DNA of 9,149 bases, from the NCBI GenBank assembly GCA_905479905.1, contig CAJQOK010000426.1, forward strand, positions 1 to 9,149, written 5' to 3'. Shown piece after piece: positions 1-6,975 of this stretch (its first letter is position 1; each line of letters begins with the position of its first letter). This DNA comes from an uncultured Aliterella sp. (GTDB taxonomy: Bacteria > Cyanobacteriota > Cyanobacteriia > Cyanobacteriales > Chroococcidiopsidaceae). The position numbers were made by a program, and so were the translations under genes. The notes under the pieces were generated by a model, which was not told the DNA's origin, searched no databases, and saw only the letters and a list, made by a program, of their open reading frames with translations.

Positions 1-282
1 AGCTTAACAATTGCGATCGCCCGATTGTTAAAGTTTTCCATTCCCTTTATGTCGCTGCCAAACTTGGTAGAAATGAAGCCCATTGTGCCAGAATTGCTCC
101 AAGAGCAAGCCACGCCAGAAAATATTGTCCAAATAGCTTTAGAATTATTGCTTAATCCTATTCGCCGCCAAGAAACTCTAGACGCATACAAACAAATGCG
201 CTTATCTTTAGGAGAAGTAGGAGTATGCGATCGCGCTAGTTCCGAAATTTTCCAACTACTAGAGGCAAGGGGTGAGCAGTAA
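1..282 (+). CDS. lpxB: Lipid-A-disaccharide synthase, C-terminal part (5' truncated by window edge)
   Basis: The frame is open from base 1 and ends at TAA 280-282, giving the last 93 residues; the rest lies upstream of the window. LpxB is a GT-B (family 19) glycosyltransferase of the cytoplasmic membrane. It joins UDP-2,3-diacylglucosamine to lipid X to form the lipid A disaccharide. The visible part carries the C-terminal signature: a hydrophobic stretch leading into FMSLPNLV, then the conserved PELLQEQATPENI segment that precedes the final helices. In cyanobacteria lpxB usually follows lpxC, fabZ and lpxA, which would lie to the left. The stop codon sits seven bases before the ATG at 289 of the methyltransferase gene, so the two could share a transcript. 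The internal TTG at 25 is not a start. The family call is confident; only the C-terminus can be checked. Confidence 0.9.
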   Translation, partial: SLTIAIARLLKFSIPFMSLPNLVEMKPIVPELLQEQATPENIVQIALELLLNPIRRQETLDAYKQMRLSLGEVGVCDRASSEIFQLLEARGEQ

Positions 283-288
283 TCGACA

Positions 289-1535
289 ATGGAAAAACAA
301 CCCTTGCAACTCGTCCCATTGCTATAGACTTATTTGCAGGGGTGGGCGGATTTTCTCTAGGAATAGAGCAAGCTGGATTTGATGTATTAGTGGCTGTAGA
401 AAGCGATCCGGTTCATGCTTGCGCTTATAAGTTCAATTTTCCCCTCACAGAAGTAATCTGCCAAGATATTACTAAGTTAACCGCCGATACCATTAGAAAA
501 GCCGCTTTAGAAGCCTGGATTGCTCACTACAAAACTGACCTATGGGACGGAAAAATTGATTTAGTATTTGGTGGGCCACCTTGTCAGGGATTTTCCCTTA
601 TGGGCAAACGGTTGATAAATGACGATCGCAATCATTTAGTTTTAGAATTTTGTCGCTTAGTCCTTGAACTAAATCCCCGCTATTTTGTGATGGAAAATGT
701 GCCGGGAATGGTAGCCGGGAAACACAAAACTTGGTTAAATAAGCTCAAAAATAAGTTTAAACATTATGGTTATCATGGTAGGGCGCAAATTTTAAATGCG
801 GCGGATTTTGGCGTACCCCAAAGACGCAAAAGATTGTTTTTTTGCGGCGCACAAGCTGGAATTAGGATTTATTTTCCCAAACCTGTAGCCGGGCTAGTTA
901 CAGTTGTAGATGCGATCGCCGATTTGCCCGATTTAGATAGTTTCCCAGAACTCAAAACCACCGATCAAGTGTTGTTAAGTTTTGAGCAATTAGCCCAAGC
1001 CGAGCAAAAAATTAGCGTGTACGCGCAAACTCTCCGCGAATCTAACTATTTTGCTTATCCTCGCGCGTGGAATCCACAATTGCTCACAAGTTCCCTGCAA
1101 ACCCAACACAATCAAACGTCTATAGCTCGTTTTGCTGCAACGATCGCTAATCAAAGAGAACCAATTAGCCAATTGCGCCGCTTAGACTTAAATGGATTGT
1201 GCCATACCTTACGGGCTGGTACAGGAAGCGATCGCGGTAGCCACACTTCCCCCCGTCCAATTCACCCAATTTTACCGCGAGTAATTTCCGTCCGAGAGGC
1301 GGCGCGGTTGCATTCTTTTCCTGACTGGTTTCGCCTGCATCAAACTAAATGGCATGGATTTAGGCAAGTAGGCAATTCTGTACCCCCACTATTAGCCCAA
1401 GCTGTCGGTAAAAGCATTATTATTTCTCTATCCCTAACGCCCGTCTCGCCTCAAATGGTTGTAACTCAAGGAGATTTGCAACTCTTACGCTTTGATGCTT
1501 GCCATGCAAAACAGTATTGGCTAATGAATGAGTAA
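289..1535 (+). CDS. Solitary DNA (cytosine-5-)-methyltransferase, probable 5' frameshift
   Basis: This is a C5-cytosine DNA methyltransferase that transfers a methyl group from S-adenosylmethionine to cytosine in a specific DNA site. Motifs appear in family order: DLFAGVGGFSLG (motif I, SAM binding, 327-362), GGPPCQGFS with the catalytic Cys (motif IV, codon at 582-584), ENVPG (motif VI), QRRKRLFF (motif VIII), a target-recognition region, then RAGTGSDRG (IX) and GNSVPP (X). The coding frame is open from 276 but has no ATG, GTG or TTG before GTG 342, which would cut motif I in half. The ATG at 289 is in the -1-related frame and stops at 325. One extra base in the A run (293-297) or C run (315-317) would join that ATG to motif I, so I place the start at 289. 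A rare ATT start at 318 or ATC at 282 is the alternative. No restriction gene is adjacent. Confidence 0.8.
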
Positions 1536-1542
1536 TACTAGG

Positions 1543-1584
1543 CAATTACCAATTACCAATTACCAATTACCAATTTCCAATTAC
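1543..1584. repeat. Heptanucleotide tandem repeat (STRR-like), six copies of CAATTAC
   Basis: Six consecutive 7-base units, CAATTAC, lie between the convergent methyltransferase and leuS genes; the fifth unit reads CAATTTC. Short tandemly repeated heptamers of this kind are common in intergenic DNA of filamentous and related cyanobacteria. No protein or clear hairpin terminator is seen in the 55-base gap. Confidence 0.85.
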
Positions 1585-1590
1585 CCAAAG

Positions 1591-4146
1591 TTAAATAACA
1601 AAATTAACCAATTTCCCCGGCACAACAATTACTTTTTTAATCGCCTTCCCCTCCAGATGACGTATAGCTGCTTCCGACTGACGGGCATAATTTTCTAATT
1701 CTTGCTTATCAGCTTGGGCGGGAACTTGAATTGTGCCTCTAGTTTTGCCCATAATTTGAATTACTAGCGTTATCTCATCAGCGATTAAAGCATCAGGATC
1801 GTAAGTAAGCCAAGTTTGCTGATGAATTGAACCCGTTTTACCGCTCAAATGCCACAATTCCTCGGCAATATGGGGCGCAAAAGGTGCGAGTAGCTGCATT
1901 AGTGTCTCAATCCCTTCCGCGTATACGGGGGAGTCAGAACATTTAGAATCTGCGATCGCATTACTTAACTTCATCAACTCCGAAACCGCCGTATTTAGAT
2001 GATATTCCCCTTCTAAGTCTTCGGTAACTTCCTTAATTGCTGTATGAATTGCTTTTCGTAGCTCTTTTTCGGGCTTACTCAAGTTACCGTTTCCAGTACG
2101 TACTGCCCCATCAAACTCACTCACCAACCGCCAAATCCGATTTAAAAAGCGAAATTGCCCTTCAACATCCGCCTTATCCCATTCCAAATCTTTTTCGGGC
2201 GGCGCTTTAAATAAAATAAACATCCGGGCGGTATCTACGCCATATTGGGCAATTACATCTTCTGGTGCTACGCCGTTGTATTTCGACTTAGACATCTTTT
2301 CGTAAAAAACCTCCAATTCTTCCCCGGTTTCTGGGTCTTTTGGATCTTGTTCTTTTACTAAAGCAGAAGGAATATATTTATTAGTAACAGGGTTTTTGTA
2401 AGTAACCGCTTGTACCATGCCTTGAGTTAGCAAGCTTTGGAAAGGTTCATCAAAGTTGATTAGTTGGCGATCGCGCAATACTTTCGTAAAAAACCGCGAA
2501 TACAATAGATGTAGAATTGCGTGTTCAATACCGCCTACATACTGATCTACAGGCATCCAATCGTTAGTTTTGGCACTAGCAAAAACTTCTTGCTCATTTT
2601 TCGCATCAGCAAAGCGCAAGAAGTACCACGAAGAATCAATAAAAGTATCCATCGTGTCTGTTTCCCGCAAGCTAGGCTGACTACAAGTTGGACAAGGTAC
2701 ATTTACCCAACTTTCCAATTGTGCCAAAGGAGAAGCACCGCGCCCAGTAAAAGCCACATCATCGGGCAATTTTACAGGCAAATCTTGTTCTGGTACGGGT
2801 ACAGCGCCACAACTAGGACAATAAATAATCGGAATTGGTGCGCCCCAGTACCGTTGCCTTGAAATCAACCAATCCCGCAGGCGATACTGTACTCTTGCTT
2901 TACCGTAGCCTTTTTGTTCGGCATATTGAACGATCGCATCTTTAGCTTTTATAGAGTCCATCCCCTCAAAAGCGCCAGAATTGACTACGAGTCCTGGTTC
3001 TGTATACGCGGCTTTTAAAGAGGTTTTAGACGATGTTTTTACTGTTCCTGGTGGGACAATTACTACTTGAATTGGCAGTTGCTTTTCTTTAGCAAACTTA
3101 AAATCTCTATCGTCGTGGGCTGGTACGCCCATCACCGCCCCTGTACCATACTCGTACAGCACGTAATCGGCGATCAAAATCGGGATTTCTGAACCCGTAA
3201 AAGGATTAACCGCTATCCCTCCGGTAGGAATCCCCCGTTTAGGTTTATCTTCCGCCGTGCGTTCCAGTTCACTTTGACTTGATACTTCTTTAATAAACGC
3301 TTCCACCGCGTCTTTTTGCTCTGGCGTAGTCACACTAGCTGTTAAAGGGTGTTCGGGAGCCAAAACAACGTAAGTCACGCCATAAACGGTATCAGGGCGA
3401 GTTGTGAACACGCCAATTTTTTCTTCTAAGCCAACAATGGGAAACTCTAGATAAGCACCAACAGATTTGCCAATCCAGTTTGCCTGCATGGTTTTAACTC
3501 GCTCCGGCCATCCAGTCAGCTTATCTAAGTCATTTAGCAGTTGTTCGGCGTAGTCGGTAATTTTTAAAAACCATTGCCGTAATAGTTTACGCTCAACCAT
3601 AGCGCCACTGCGCCAAGACTTTCCCGCACTATCTACTTGCTCGTTGGCGAGTACAGTTTGGTCTATAGGATCCCAATTTACGGCAGCTTCTTTTTGGTAA
3701 GCAAGCCCAGCTTGAAAAAACTGTAAGAAAATCCACTGCGTCCATTTGTAATATTCTGGCGCACAAGTGGCGATTTCTTTTTCCCAGTCAATCGACAAAC
3801 CTAAACGTTGCAACTGACTCCGCATCTGAGCAATATTTTGATACGTCCACTCTTGAGGAGGAATACCGCGCTCAATTGCCGCATTTTCCGCCGGGAGTCC
3901 AAAAGCATCCCATCCCATCGGATGTAATACGCGATAACCTTGCATCCGCTTGAGTCTAGCAATTACGTCCGTAATTACATAATTACGGACGTGACCCATA
4001 TGCAAGCTTCCCGATGGATAGGGGAACATAGAGAGAGCATAAAATTTTGGCTTACTTTCATCTGTAGAGGTGCGGTCTAAACCAAGATTTGCCCAACTTT
4101 TCTGCCACTTTTCCTCTACGATTGCGGGAATATAACGGGACTCCAC
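1591..4146 (-). CDS. leuS: Leucyl-tRNA synthetase
   Basis: This class I aminoacyl-tRNA synthetase charges tRNA-Leu with leucine in the cytoplasm. With the start used here it is 851 residues, a normal bacterial length. The HMGH signature is near residues 49-52. The CP1 editing domain shows the threonine-rich TTRPDT (about 248-253) and [15 protein letters not shown] segments. A zinc-ribbon insertion has CPSC and CPTC pairs. The KMSKS loop is at about 617-621. The anticodon-binding helices ([11 protein letters not shown]) and C-terminal tail ([12 protein letters not shown]) follow. I choose GTG at 4146 over TTG at 4152 because AGGAG at 4154-4158 is seven bases from the GTG but only one from the TTG. 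The resulting N-terminus, (M)[14 protein letters not shown], also fits cyanobacterial LeuRS. It converges with the methyltransferase and diverges from the cyclotransferase gene. All catalytic signatures are intact. Confidence 0.97.
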   Translation of the reverse strand: MESRYIPAIVEEKWQKSWANLGLDRTSTDESKPKFYALSMFPYPSGSLHMGHVRNYVITDVIARLKRMQGYRVLHPMGWDAFGLPAENAAIERGIPPQEWTYQNIAQMRSQLQRLGLSIDWEKEIATCAPEYYKWTQWIFLQFFQAGLAYQKEAAVNWDPIDQTVLANEQVDSAGKSWRSGAMVERKLLRQWFLKITDYAEQLLNDLDKLTGWPERVKTMQANWIGKSVGAYLEFPIVGLEEKIGVFTTRPDTVYGVTYVVLAPEHPLTASVTTPEQKDAVEAFIKEVSSQSELERTAEDKPKRGIPTGGIAVNPFTGSEIPILIADYVLYEYGTGAVMGVPAHDDRDFKFAKEKQLPIQVVIVPPGTVKTSSKTSLKAAYTEPGLVVNSGAFEGMDSIKAKDAIVQYAEQKGYGKARVQYRLRDWLISRQRYWGAPIPIIYCPSCGAVPVPEQDLPVKLPDDVAFTGRGASPLAQLESWVNVPCPTCSQPSLRETDTMDTFIDSSWYFLRFADAKNEQEVFASAKTNDWMPVDQYVGGIEHAILHLLYSRFFTKVLRDRQLINFDEPFQSLLTQGMVQAVTYKNPVTNKYIPSALVKEQDPKDPETGEELEVFYEKMSKSKYNGVAPEDVIAQYGVDTARMFILFKAPPEKDLEWDKADVEGQFRFLNRIWRLVSEFDGAVRTGNGNLSKPEKELRKAIHTAIKEVTEDLEGEYHLNTAVSELMKLSNAIADSKCSDSPVYAEGIETLMQLLAPFAPHIAEELWHLSGKTGSIHQQTWLTYDPDALIADEITLVIQIMGKTRGTIQVPAQADKQELENYARQSEAAIRHLEGKAIKKVIVVPGKLVNFVI

Positions 4147-4153
4147 AAACAAA

Positions 4154-4158
4154 CTCCT
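4154..4158 (-). promoter_or_regulatory. Ribosome binding site of leuS
   Basis: The minus strand reads AGGAG here, followed by seven bases and then GTG at 4146. This spacing decides the leuS start in favour of GTG 4146 over the TTG at 4152. Confidence 0.7.
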
Positions 4159-4190
4159 ACCTTGAAGCGATCGCGCATTGGTGTTTCGTT

Positions 4191-4203
4191 ATTGTGGCAC
4201 AAT
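4191..4203. promoter_or_regulatory. Perfect inverted repeat ATTGTG-G-CACAAT in leuS/cyclotransferase divergent gap
   Basis: Two six-base arms flank a single central G. It lies in the 103-base gap between the divergent leuS and cyclotransferase genes, where a shared operator could sit. No matching -35/-10 pair is convincing nearby, so an operator role is inferred from position and symmetry only. Confidence 0.3.
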
Positions 4204-4235
4204 CTCGGTTTTTCCTGAGTTTATTGACACTCTCC

Positions 4236-4241
4236 AAGGGG
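4236..4241 (+). promoter_or_regulatory. Ribosome binding site of the cyclotransferase gene
   Basis: AAGGGG is followed by eight bases and then TTG at 4250. This selects the TTG start over the in-frame TTG 4178 and GTG 4181, which have no comparable site and would add an N-terminus foreign to the family. Confidence 0.6.
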
Positions 4242-4249
4242 CATTAATT

Positions 4250-4648
4250 TTGTTAAAAGTTTTTGTGTACGGAACTCTCAAGCCAGGAGAAAGAAATTAT
4301 CTTTTCTATTGCACTCAAGCTATAGAAGTTATTGAAGCGATCGCCTACGGTAAATTATACGACTTGCCGATGGGTTATCCAGCAGCAGTGTTTCCCGAAT
4401 CTGATCTGGTGCGCGGTTATATATTAACGTTTACCAATGCCGCAGTTTTACAAACTTTGGACGAATTAGAAGCTTACTCTCCCCATCAACCAATTAGCCA
4501 AAACCTTTACCAGCGACATCAGATAGAAGTTTACAACCCAAACTTTAATTCCTTGGGTACAGTATGGACTTATTCAATGAGTCAACAACAAATCAATGCC
4601 TATGGCGGTGTTTTAATTAGCAATGGCTGGTGGACTGGCAAAAAATAA
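4250..4648 (+). CDS. Gamma-glutamylcyclotransferase-like (GGACT/AIG2 family) protein
   Basis: The protein has 132 residues from the TTG start. Members of this family cyclise gamma-glutamyl groups to 5-oxoproline, acting on gamma-glutamyl amino acids or on related amine adducts; the substrate cannot be told from sequence. The N-terminus MLKVFVYGTLKPGERN carries the YGTL signature (residues 7-10) that forms the substrate-binding loop. The segment LDELEAY (70-76) holds the family's catalytic glutamate, here E74. The small single-domain beta-barrel fold matches the usual length of about 110-150 residues, and no signal peptide or membrane segment is seen, so it should be cytoplasmic. It is transcribed away from leuS and converges on the anti-sigma gene. 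An upstream in-frame extension to 4178 is possible but adds 24 residues not seen in the family. Family is confident, exact reaction is not. Confidence 0.85.
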   Translation: MLKVFVYGTLKPGERNYLFYCTQAIEVIEAIAYGKLYDLPMGYPAAVFPESDLVRGYILTFTNAAVLQTLDELEAYSPHQPISQNLYQRHQIEVYNPNFNSLGTVWTYSMSQQQINAYGGVLISNGWWTGKK

Positions 4649-4652
4649 TGAA

Positions 4653-4673
4653 AGACGTTGCATTGCAACGTCT
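4653..4673. repeat. Palindromic repeat, possible bidirectional terminator
   Basis: Arms AGACGTTGCA (4653-4662) and TGCAACGTCT (4664-4673) are perfectly complementary around one base. It lies four bases after the cyclotransferase stop and just past the end of the convergent anti-sigma gene. The sequence, continuing into CTAC, resembles a dispersed palindrome I recall as common in cyanobacterial intergenic DNA. There is no U-run, so termination is inferred from position. Confidence 0.6.
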
Positions 4674-4685
4674 CTACTGTTGGGA

Positions 4686-5141
4686 TTATTTCTCGGTCTT
4701 TGGCACCTCAAAGGCAGATTCGGGAAGTTCAACTAAGGGAGTATTTAAGGCAACTAATAACTTTTCTTCTGTGCGGATTGCCTGATTGCTTACATTCGCC
4801 ATCTGTAGCACCTGACGACCAGGAACAACGCTTGATACTGCCGCAATAACTGCCGCCGCCACTGCCGCACCAGCCCATTTCAACGAGCGATACTGGCGGC
4901 GTTTTTCTATTTTGCCAAATACCTGTTGAATTGTTTGCTCTACGTTTTGAGATGCGGGGGGTACGGGTAGAGTTTGAAAATTTTGGCGCAGTGCCAATAA
5001 CCGCGCGTATAGCTTCTGGGTTTCGGCATCATTGTTTAAACGTTCTTCTACCTGTCGCTTTTCTGTAGAAGTGACTTCACCGTCTAGGTAGGCACTTAGT
5101 AGCTCGAAGAAGTCACGCTTCTGTGTGTTCATATCATTCAT
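4686..5141 (-). CDS. Membrane-anchored anti-sigma factor (RseA-like), partner of the adjacent ECF sigma factor
   Basis: This 151-residue protein should bind and silence the ECF sigma factor encoded just upstream. The N-terminal part, with LSAYLDGEVTSTEKRQVEERL (about residues 14-35), matches the anti-sigma domain seen in RseA and zf-HC2-type proteins. A proline-containing linker follows. One membrane segment, WAGAAVAAAVIAAVSSVVPG (about 89-108), then leads to a short C-terminal tail predicted to lie outside the cytoplasm. There is no cysteine in the whole protein, so it is not a zinc/redox-sensing ZAS anti-sigma factor. The start is ATG 5141; ATG 5132 is also possible and neither has a clear ribosome binding site. 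In Synechocystis sigG is likewise followed by its anti-sigma gene. Release of sigma by proteolysis is known for RseA-type factors and is only inferred here. Confidence 0.8.
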   Translation of the reverse strand: MNDMNTQKRDFFELLSAYLDGEVTSTEKRQVEERLNNDAETQKLYARLLALRQNFQTLPVPPASQNVEQTIQQVFGKIEKRRQYRSLKWAGAAVAAAVIAAVSSVVPGRQVLQMANVSNQAIRTEEKLLVALNTPLVELPESAFEVPKTEK

Positions 5142-5176
5142 CAAGTATATTTATTACCGGGATTAAAGGCAGACAA

Positions 5177-5251
5177 GTTACTTAGCCGTTATGCAAATCA
5201 ACAGAGGAATTTTTAAATGTAAAGTTTATTTTACCATTTTTGCTAAGTTAC
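5177..5251. other. Imperfect long-range inverted repeat in sigma/anti-sigma spacer
   Basis: GTTACTTAGC (5177-5186) and GCTAAGTTAC (5242-5251) pair at nine of ten positions across 55 bases. They could fold the untranslated spacer of a sigma/anti-sigma transcript. Weak evidence; no function assigned. Confidence 0.25.
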
Positions 5252-5272
5252 CTAAAAAATTATTTGAGATTT

Positions 5273-5929
5273 TCAACCATCTAAATAGCTTTGCAGTTGA
5301 GATTGAAGTCTAGTTCTAGCTCTAGCTATTCTTGACTTAACTGTTCCTAAAGAGACTTTGGTAATTTCGGCAATATCTTCGTAAGCCAAACCTTCAATTT
5401 CTCTTAAAACTATGGTTGTGCGGAAGACTTCGGGCAAGTCAGAAATTGCCTCCTGTAATTGTTCATAAAATTCTTGCGTTGTTAACTCCTCCTCTGGGGA
5501 GGGATTTTCGCCAGCAATTTCCCAGTTCATTTCCCCATCTTCCATAAAACGGGGAGCATCTAAAGACAGAGGACTTGCCACTCGTTTGCGCTTGCGTAAC
5601 TCGTCGTAAAACAAGTTAGTAGCAATGCGACTCAACCAGCCACGAAACTTGACGGGTTCTTGTAAACGTTTGATATTGCGATACACTCGAATCCAAACTT
5701 CTTGAGTCAAATCCGCGCGGTCTTGCCAATCAGGAGCTAGATGATACAACACCCGTTCCACATGAGATTGATAGCGCCGCAGTAACTCAGAAAAAGCAGC
5801 ACGATCTGGGCTGCGTTCAGATTGACAACGCAAAATTAAATCGTAGTTTGACAATTTATCTATTTGCACTGGTGCTTGAGGAGACTTTGCCTCAACTGAT
5901 GACCAGGGTACAGAAATAGCTAGACTCAT
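5273..5929 (-). CDS. sigG: ECF-type RNA polymerase sigma factor, SigG-like
   Basis: This 218-residue alternative sigma factor directs RNA polymerase to a dedicated promoter set. Region 2 (about residues 44-115) includes RADLTQEVWIRVYRNI and FRGWLSRIATNLFYDELRKRKR, the core-binding and -10-reading helices. An acidic linker follows (GENPSPEEE). Region 4 (about 155-208) includes LPEVFRTTIVLREIEGLAYEDIAEI and the helix-turn-helix VSLGTVKSRIARARTRL. Region 3 is absent, as in ECF factors. A roughly 25-residue N-terminal extension precedes LSNYDLILRCQ. The start is set at ATG 5929; TTG 5938 with GAGGG ten bases upstream is a real alternative. The anti-sigma gene follows after 131 bases on the same strand. 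The pairing and sequence resemble the cyanobacterial SigG group, which is essential or linked to envelope stress in Synechocystis; the subgroup name rests on recall and context. Confidence 0.85.
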   Translation of the reverse strand: MSLAISVPWSSVEAKSPQAPVQIDKLSNYDLILRCQSERSPDRAAFSELLRRYQSHVERVLYHLAPDWQDRADLTQEVWIRVYRNIKRLQEPVKFRGWLSRIATNLFYDELRKRKRVASPLSLDAPRFMEDGEMNWEIAGENPSPEEELTTQEFYEQLQEAISDLPEVFRTTIVLREIEGLAYEDIAEITKVSLGTVKSRIARARTRLQSQLQSYLDG

Positions 5930-6032
5930 ACACGCCAATAAGAAACATCCCTCTTTACTAGACAAGGCTACTAATAGTAAGTTCCCGATTTAAGCTTTGT
6001 ACTCGCCCTTGGCTCTATTTGGCGGCGATGAC

Positions 6033-6044
6033 AGCCTATAGGCT
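6033..6044. promoter_or_regulatory. Perfect 12-base palindrome AGCCTATAGGCT in the sigma factor leader
   Basis: It lies about 105 bases before the sigma factor start and downstream of the candidate promoter. It could be an operator or a short hairpin in the leader RNA. Only the symmetry and position support it. Confidence 0.3.
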
Positions 6045-6091
6045 CAAGCTATTTGTTCCTGGTAGTAATGTTTTTTACTGGACGCGAACTT

Positions 6092-6121
6092 ATAGTATCC
6101 TTGGGATAATTTACTAAACAA
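6092..6121 (-). promoter_or_regulatory. Candidate promoter of the sigma/anti-sigma genes
   Basis: On the minus strand TTGTTT (6121-6116) is followed after 18 bases by TACTAT (6097-6092). This would give a leader of about 150 bases ahead of the sigma factor. The boxes are imperfect matches to the sigma-70 consensus, and an autoregulated ECF promoter may exist instead. Confidence 0.35.
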
Positions 6122-6213
6122 ATGACTACAAGCAAGTTTAAGCACAACTTTATTATCAAGACTAAAAATAGTTTTTTTATCGCCCACCTTGCCTCCTACA
6201 CCTACAATTAATG

Positions 6214-6246
6214 GCTTTTTTACCGCGATAATAGCTGTAAAAAAGC
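6214..6246. other. Inverted repeat GCTTTTTTAC / GTAAAAAAGC
   Basis: Two perfect ten-base arms (6214-6223 and 6237-6246) are separated by 13 bases. It lies in the 414-base gap 5930-6343, which has no convincing gene. It may be an A/T-rich terminator-like hairpin or a protein site. Confidence 0.4.
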
Positions 6247-6295
6247 AACTACTGTGTTCTTAATTTGAGTTTGCCGGGTTTCTGCTAAAAACCCC

Positions 6296-6362
6296 TGAGC
6301 AAGCAAACAAATCTTTATATAAAGATAGAAGCATCAAAATAATTTACTCTGGCGCTTGCTCA
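6296..6362 (-). terminator. Nested hairpin at the 3' end of the ComFB gene, possible terminator
   Basis: TGAGCAAGC (6296-6304) pairs perfectly with GCTTGCTCA (6354-6362), the latter inside the last codons of the ComFB gene. Inside lies the 16-base perfect palindrome ATCTTTATATAAAGAT (6311-6326). Leftward on the minus strand the outer stem is followed by GGGGTTTTT (6295-6287), which suggests transcription termination. An alternative small stem GGGTTT/AAACCC spans 6276-6294. Confidence 0.45.
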
Positions 6363-6886
6363 AAGGAGGGAGCGTAAGCTTGAAGTAGGGCGCTGACTTG
6401 TTTTAAAACTTCTTCCCCCGAATTTTTGCCTAAAGCTTGCCTTTCAGGGAAAAAGTCAGGACGATCTATGCTTTGGGCGATCGCTTCGTTTACTTGTTGA
6501 ATAATCAATTGATCCAATTCTTCCTTAGCTCGTTGACGTTGATAATTGCCACCTTCTTCCGAAGTCGCATACAGTGGGGGTAGGCGGTTTAGAGCATAGG
6601 CTGCAATATCTCCAACATCGAGTTGGCGATCGCTTGTAACTTCTATTTCTGCCACTCTAGCCAAGGCTTCAGTCAGTACCAATTCTTCCATGACATTGAT
6701 AAACTGCTTGCGTTGTACTGCTACTACTTCCCCAGTTAGCAGCGACCCCATCAGCTTGTCTAGCCCCATATACTCCGCAGCAGATAGCTCTGAGGCTGCA
6801 TCGCAAATAGACCCTACCTCCGCTTCCATGGCTGGTGTAAGATAACCTGTTTGAAGGGCTTGTTCAACTATTTTTTCAATACCCAT
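6344..6886 (-). CDS. ComFB-family protein with cyanobacterial N-terminal extension
   Basis: The protein has 180 residues and belongs to the late-competence ComFB family. A cyanobacterial ComFB (Synechocystis Slr1970) is reported to bind cyclic dinucleotides and to affect natural competence. The ComFB core spans about residues 64-137, with NVMEELVLTEALARV and the hallmark LNRLPPLYATS (99-109). Before it lies a helical segment of about 60 residues (ALQTGYLTPAMEAEV, LSAAEYMGLDKLMGSLLTGEV), found in a cyanobacterial subgroup, and a C-terminal tail with FFPERQALGK. There is only one cysteine (C28), outside the core. No signal peptide or membrane segment is seen. The start is ATG 6886, with GAGG four bases upstream, a short spacing. 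It is a separate gene between the M23 peptidase and the sigma factor on the same strand. Ligand binding in this subgroup is inferred, not shown. Confidence 0.85.
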   Translation of the reverse strand: MGIEKIVEQALQTGYLTPAMEAEVGSICDAASELSAAEYMGLDKLMGSLLTGEVVAVQRKQFINVMEELVLTEALARVAEIEVTSDRQLDVGDIAAYALNRLPPLYATSEEGGNYQRQRAKEELDQLIIQQVNEAIAQSIDRPDFFPERQALGKNSGEEVLKQVSALLQAYAPSFEQAPE

Positions 6887-6975
6887 AACGCCTCTAAACT
6901 CTATGGCACTTGCTGCTGATTTCTGCTTTACTCAATAATTTTGCCTTACTATTACAAAAAAGTTGCAAAATAGAG

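Noticed and set aside
990..1172. Minus-strand open frame inside the methyltransferase gene
   Set aside because: It is antisense to a conserved domain gene, short, and unlike any family I know.
2521..2862. Plus-strand open frame of 113 codons
   Set aside because: It lies antisense within leuS, has no recognisable domain and low-complexity composition typical of a shadow frame.
4147..4152. TTG 4152 as leuS start
   Set aside because: Only one base separates it from AGGAG, while GTG 4146 is at normal spacing and gives the family N-terminus.
4224..4229. TTGACA as a -35 box ahead of the cyclotransferase gene
   Set aside because: The bases 15-19 downstream give no acceptable -10 and would place the start inside the gene.
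4178..4249. Longer N-terminus for the cyclotransferase from TTG 4178 or GTG 4181
   Set aside because: The added 24 residues do not resemble the family, and a good ribosome binding site precedes TTG 4250.
4658..4849. Plus-strand open frame starting in the palindrome at 4653
   Set aside because: It overlaps the well-supported anti-sigma gene in antisense and shows no domain.
6122..6211. Short plus-strand frame of 29 codons (MTTSKFKHNF...)
   Set aside because: It starts with ATG in the 414-base gap, but has no good ribosome binding site, no known family, and an A/T-rich composition that could arise by chance.
6938..6971. Inverted repeat ATTTTGC / GCAAAAT between the M23 and ComFB genes
   Set aside because: Seven A/T-rich arms with a 20-base loop are weak and lack a following T run; could easily be chance.
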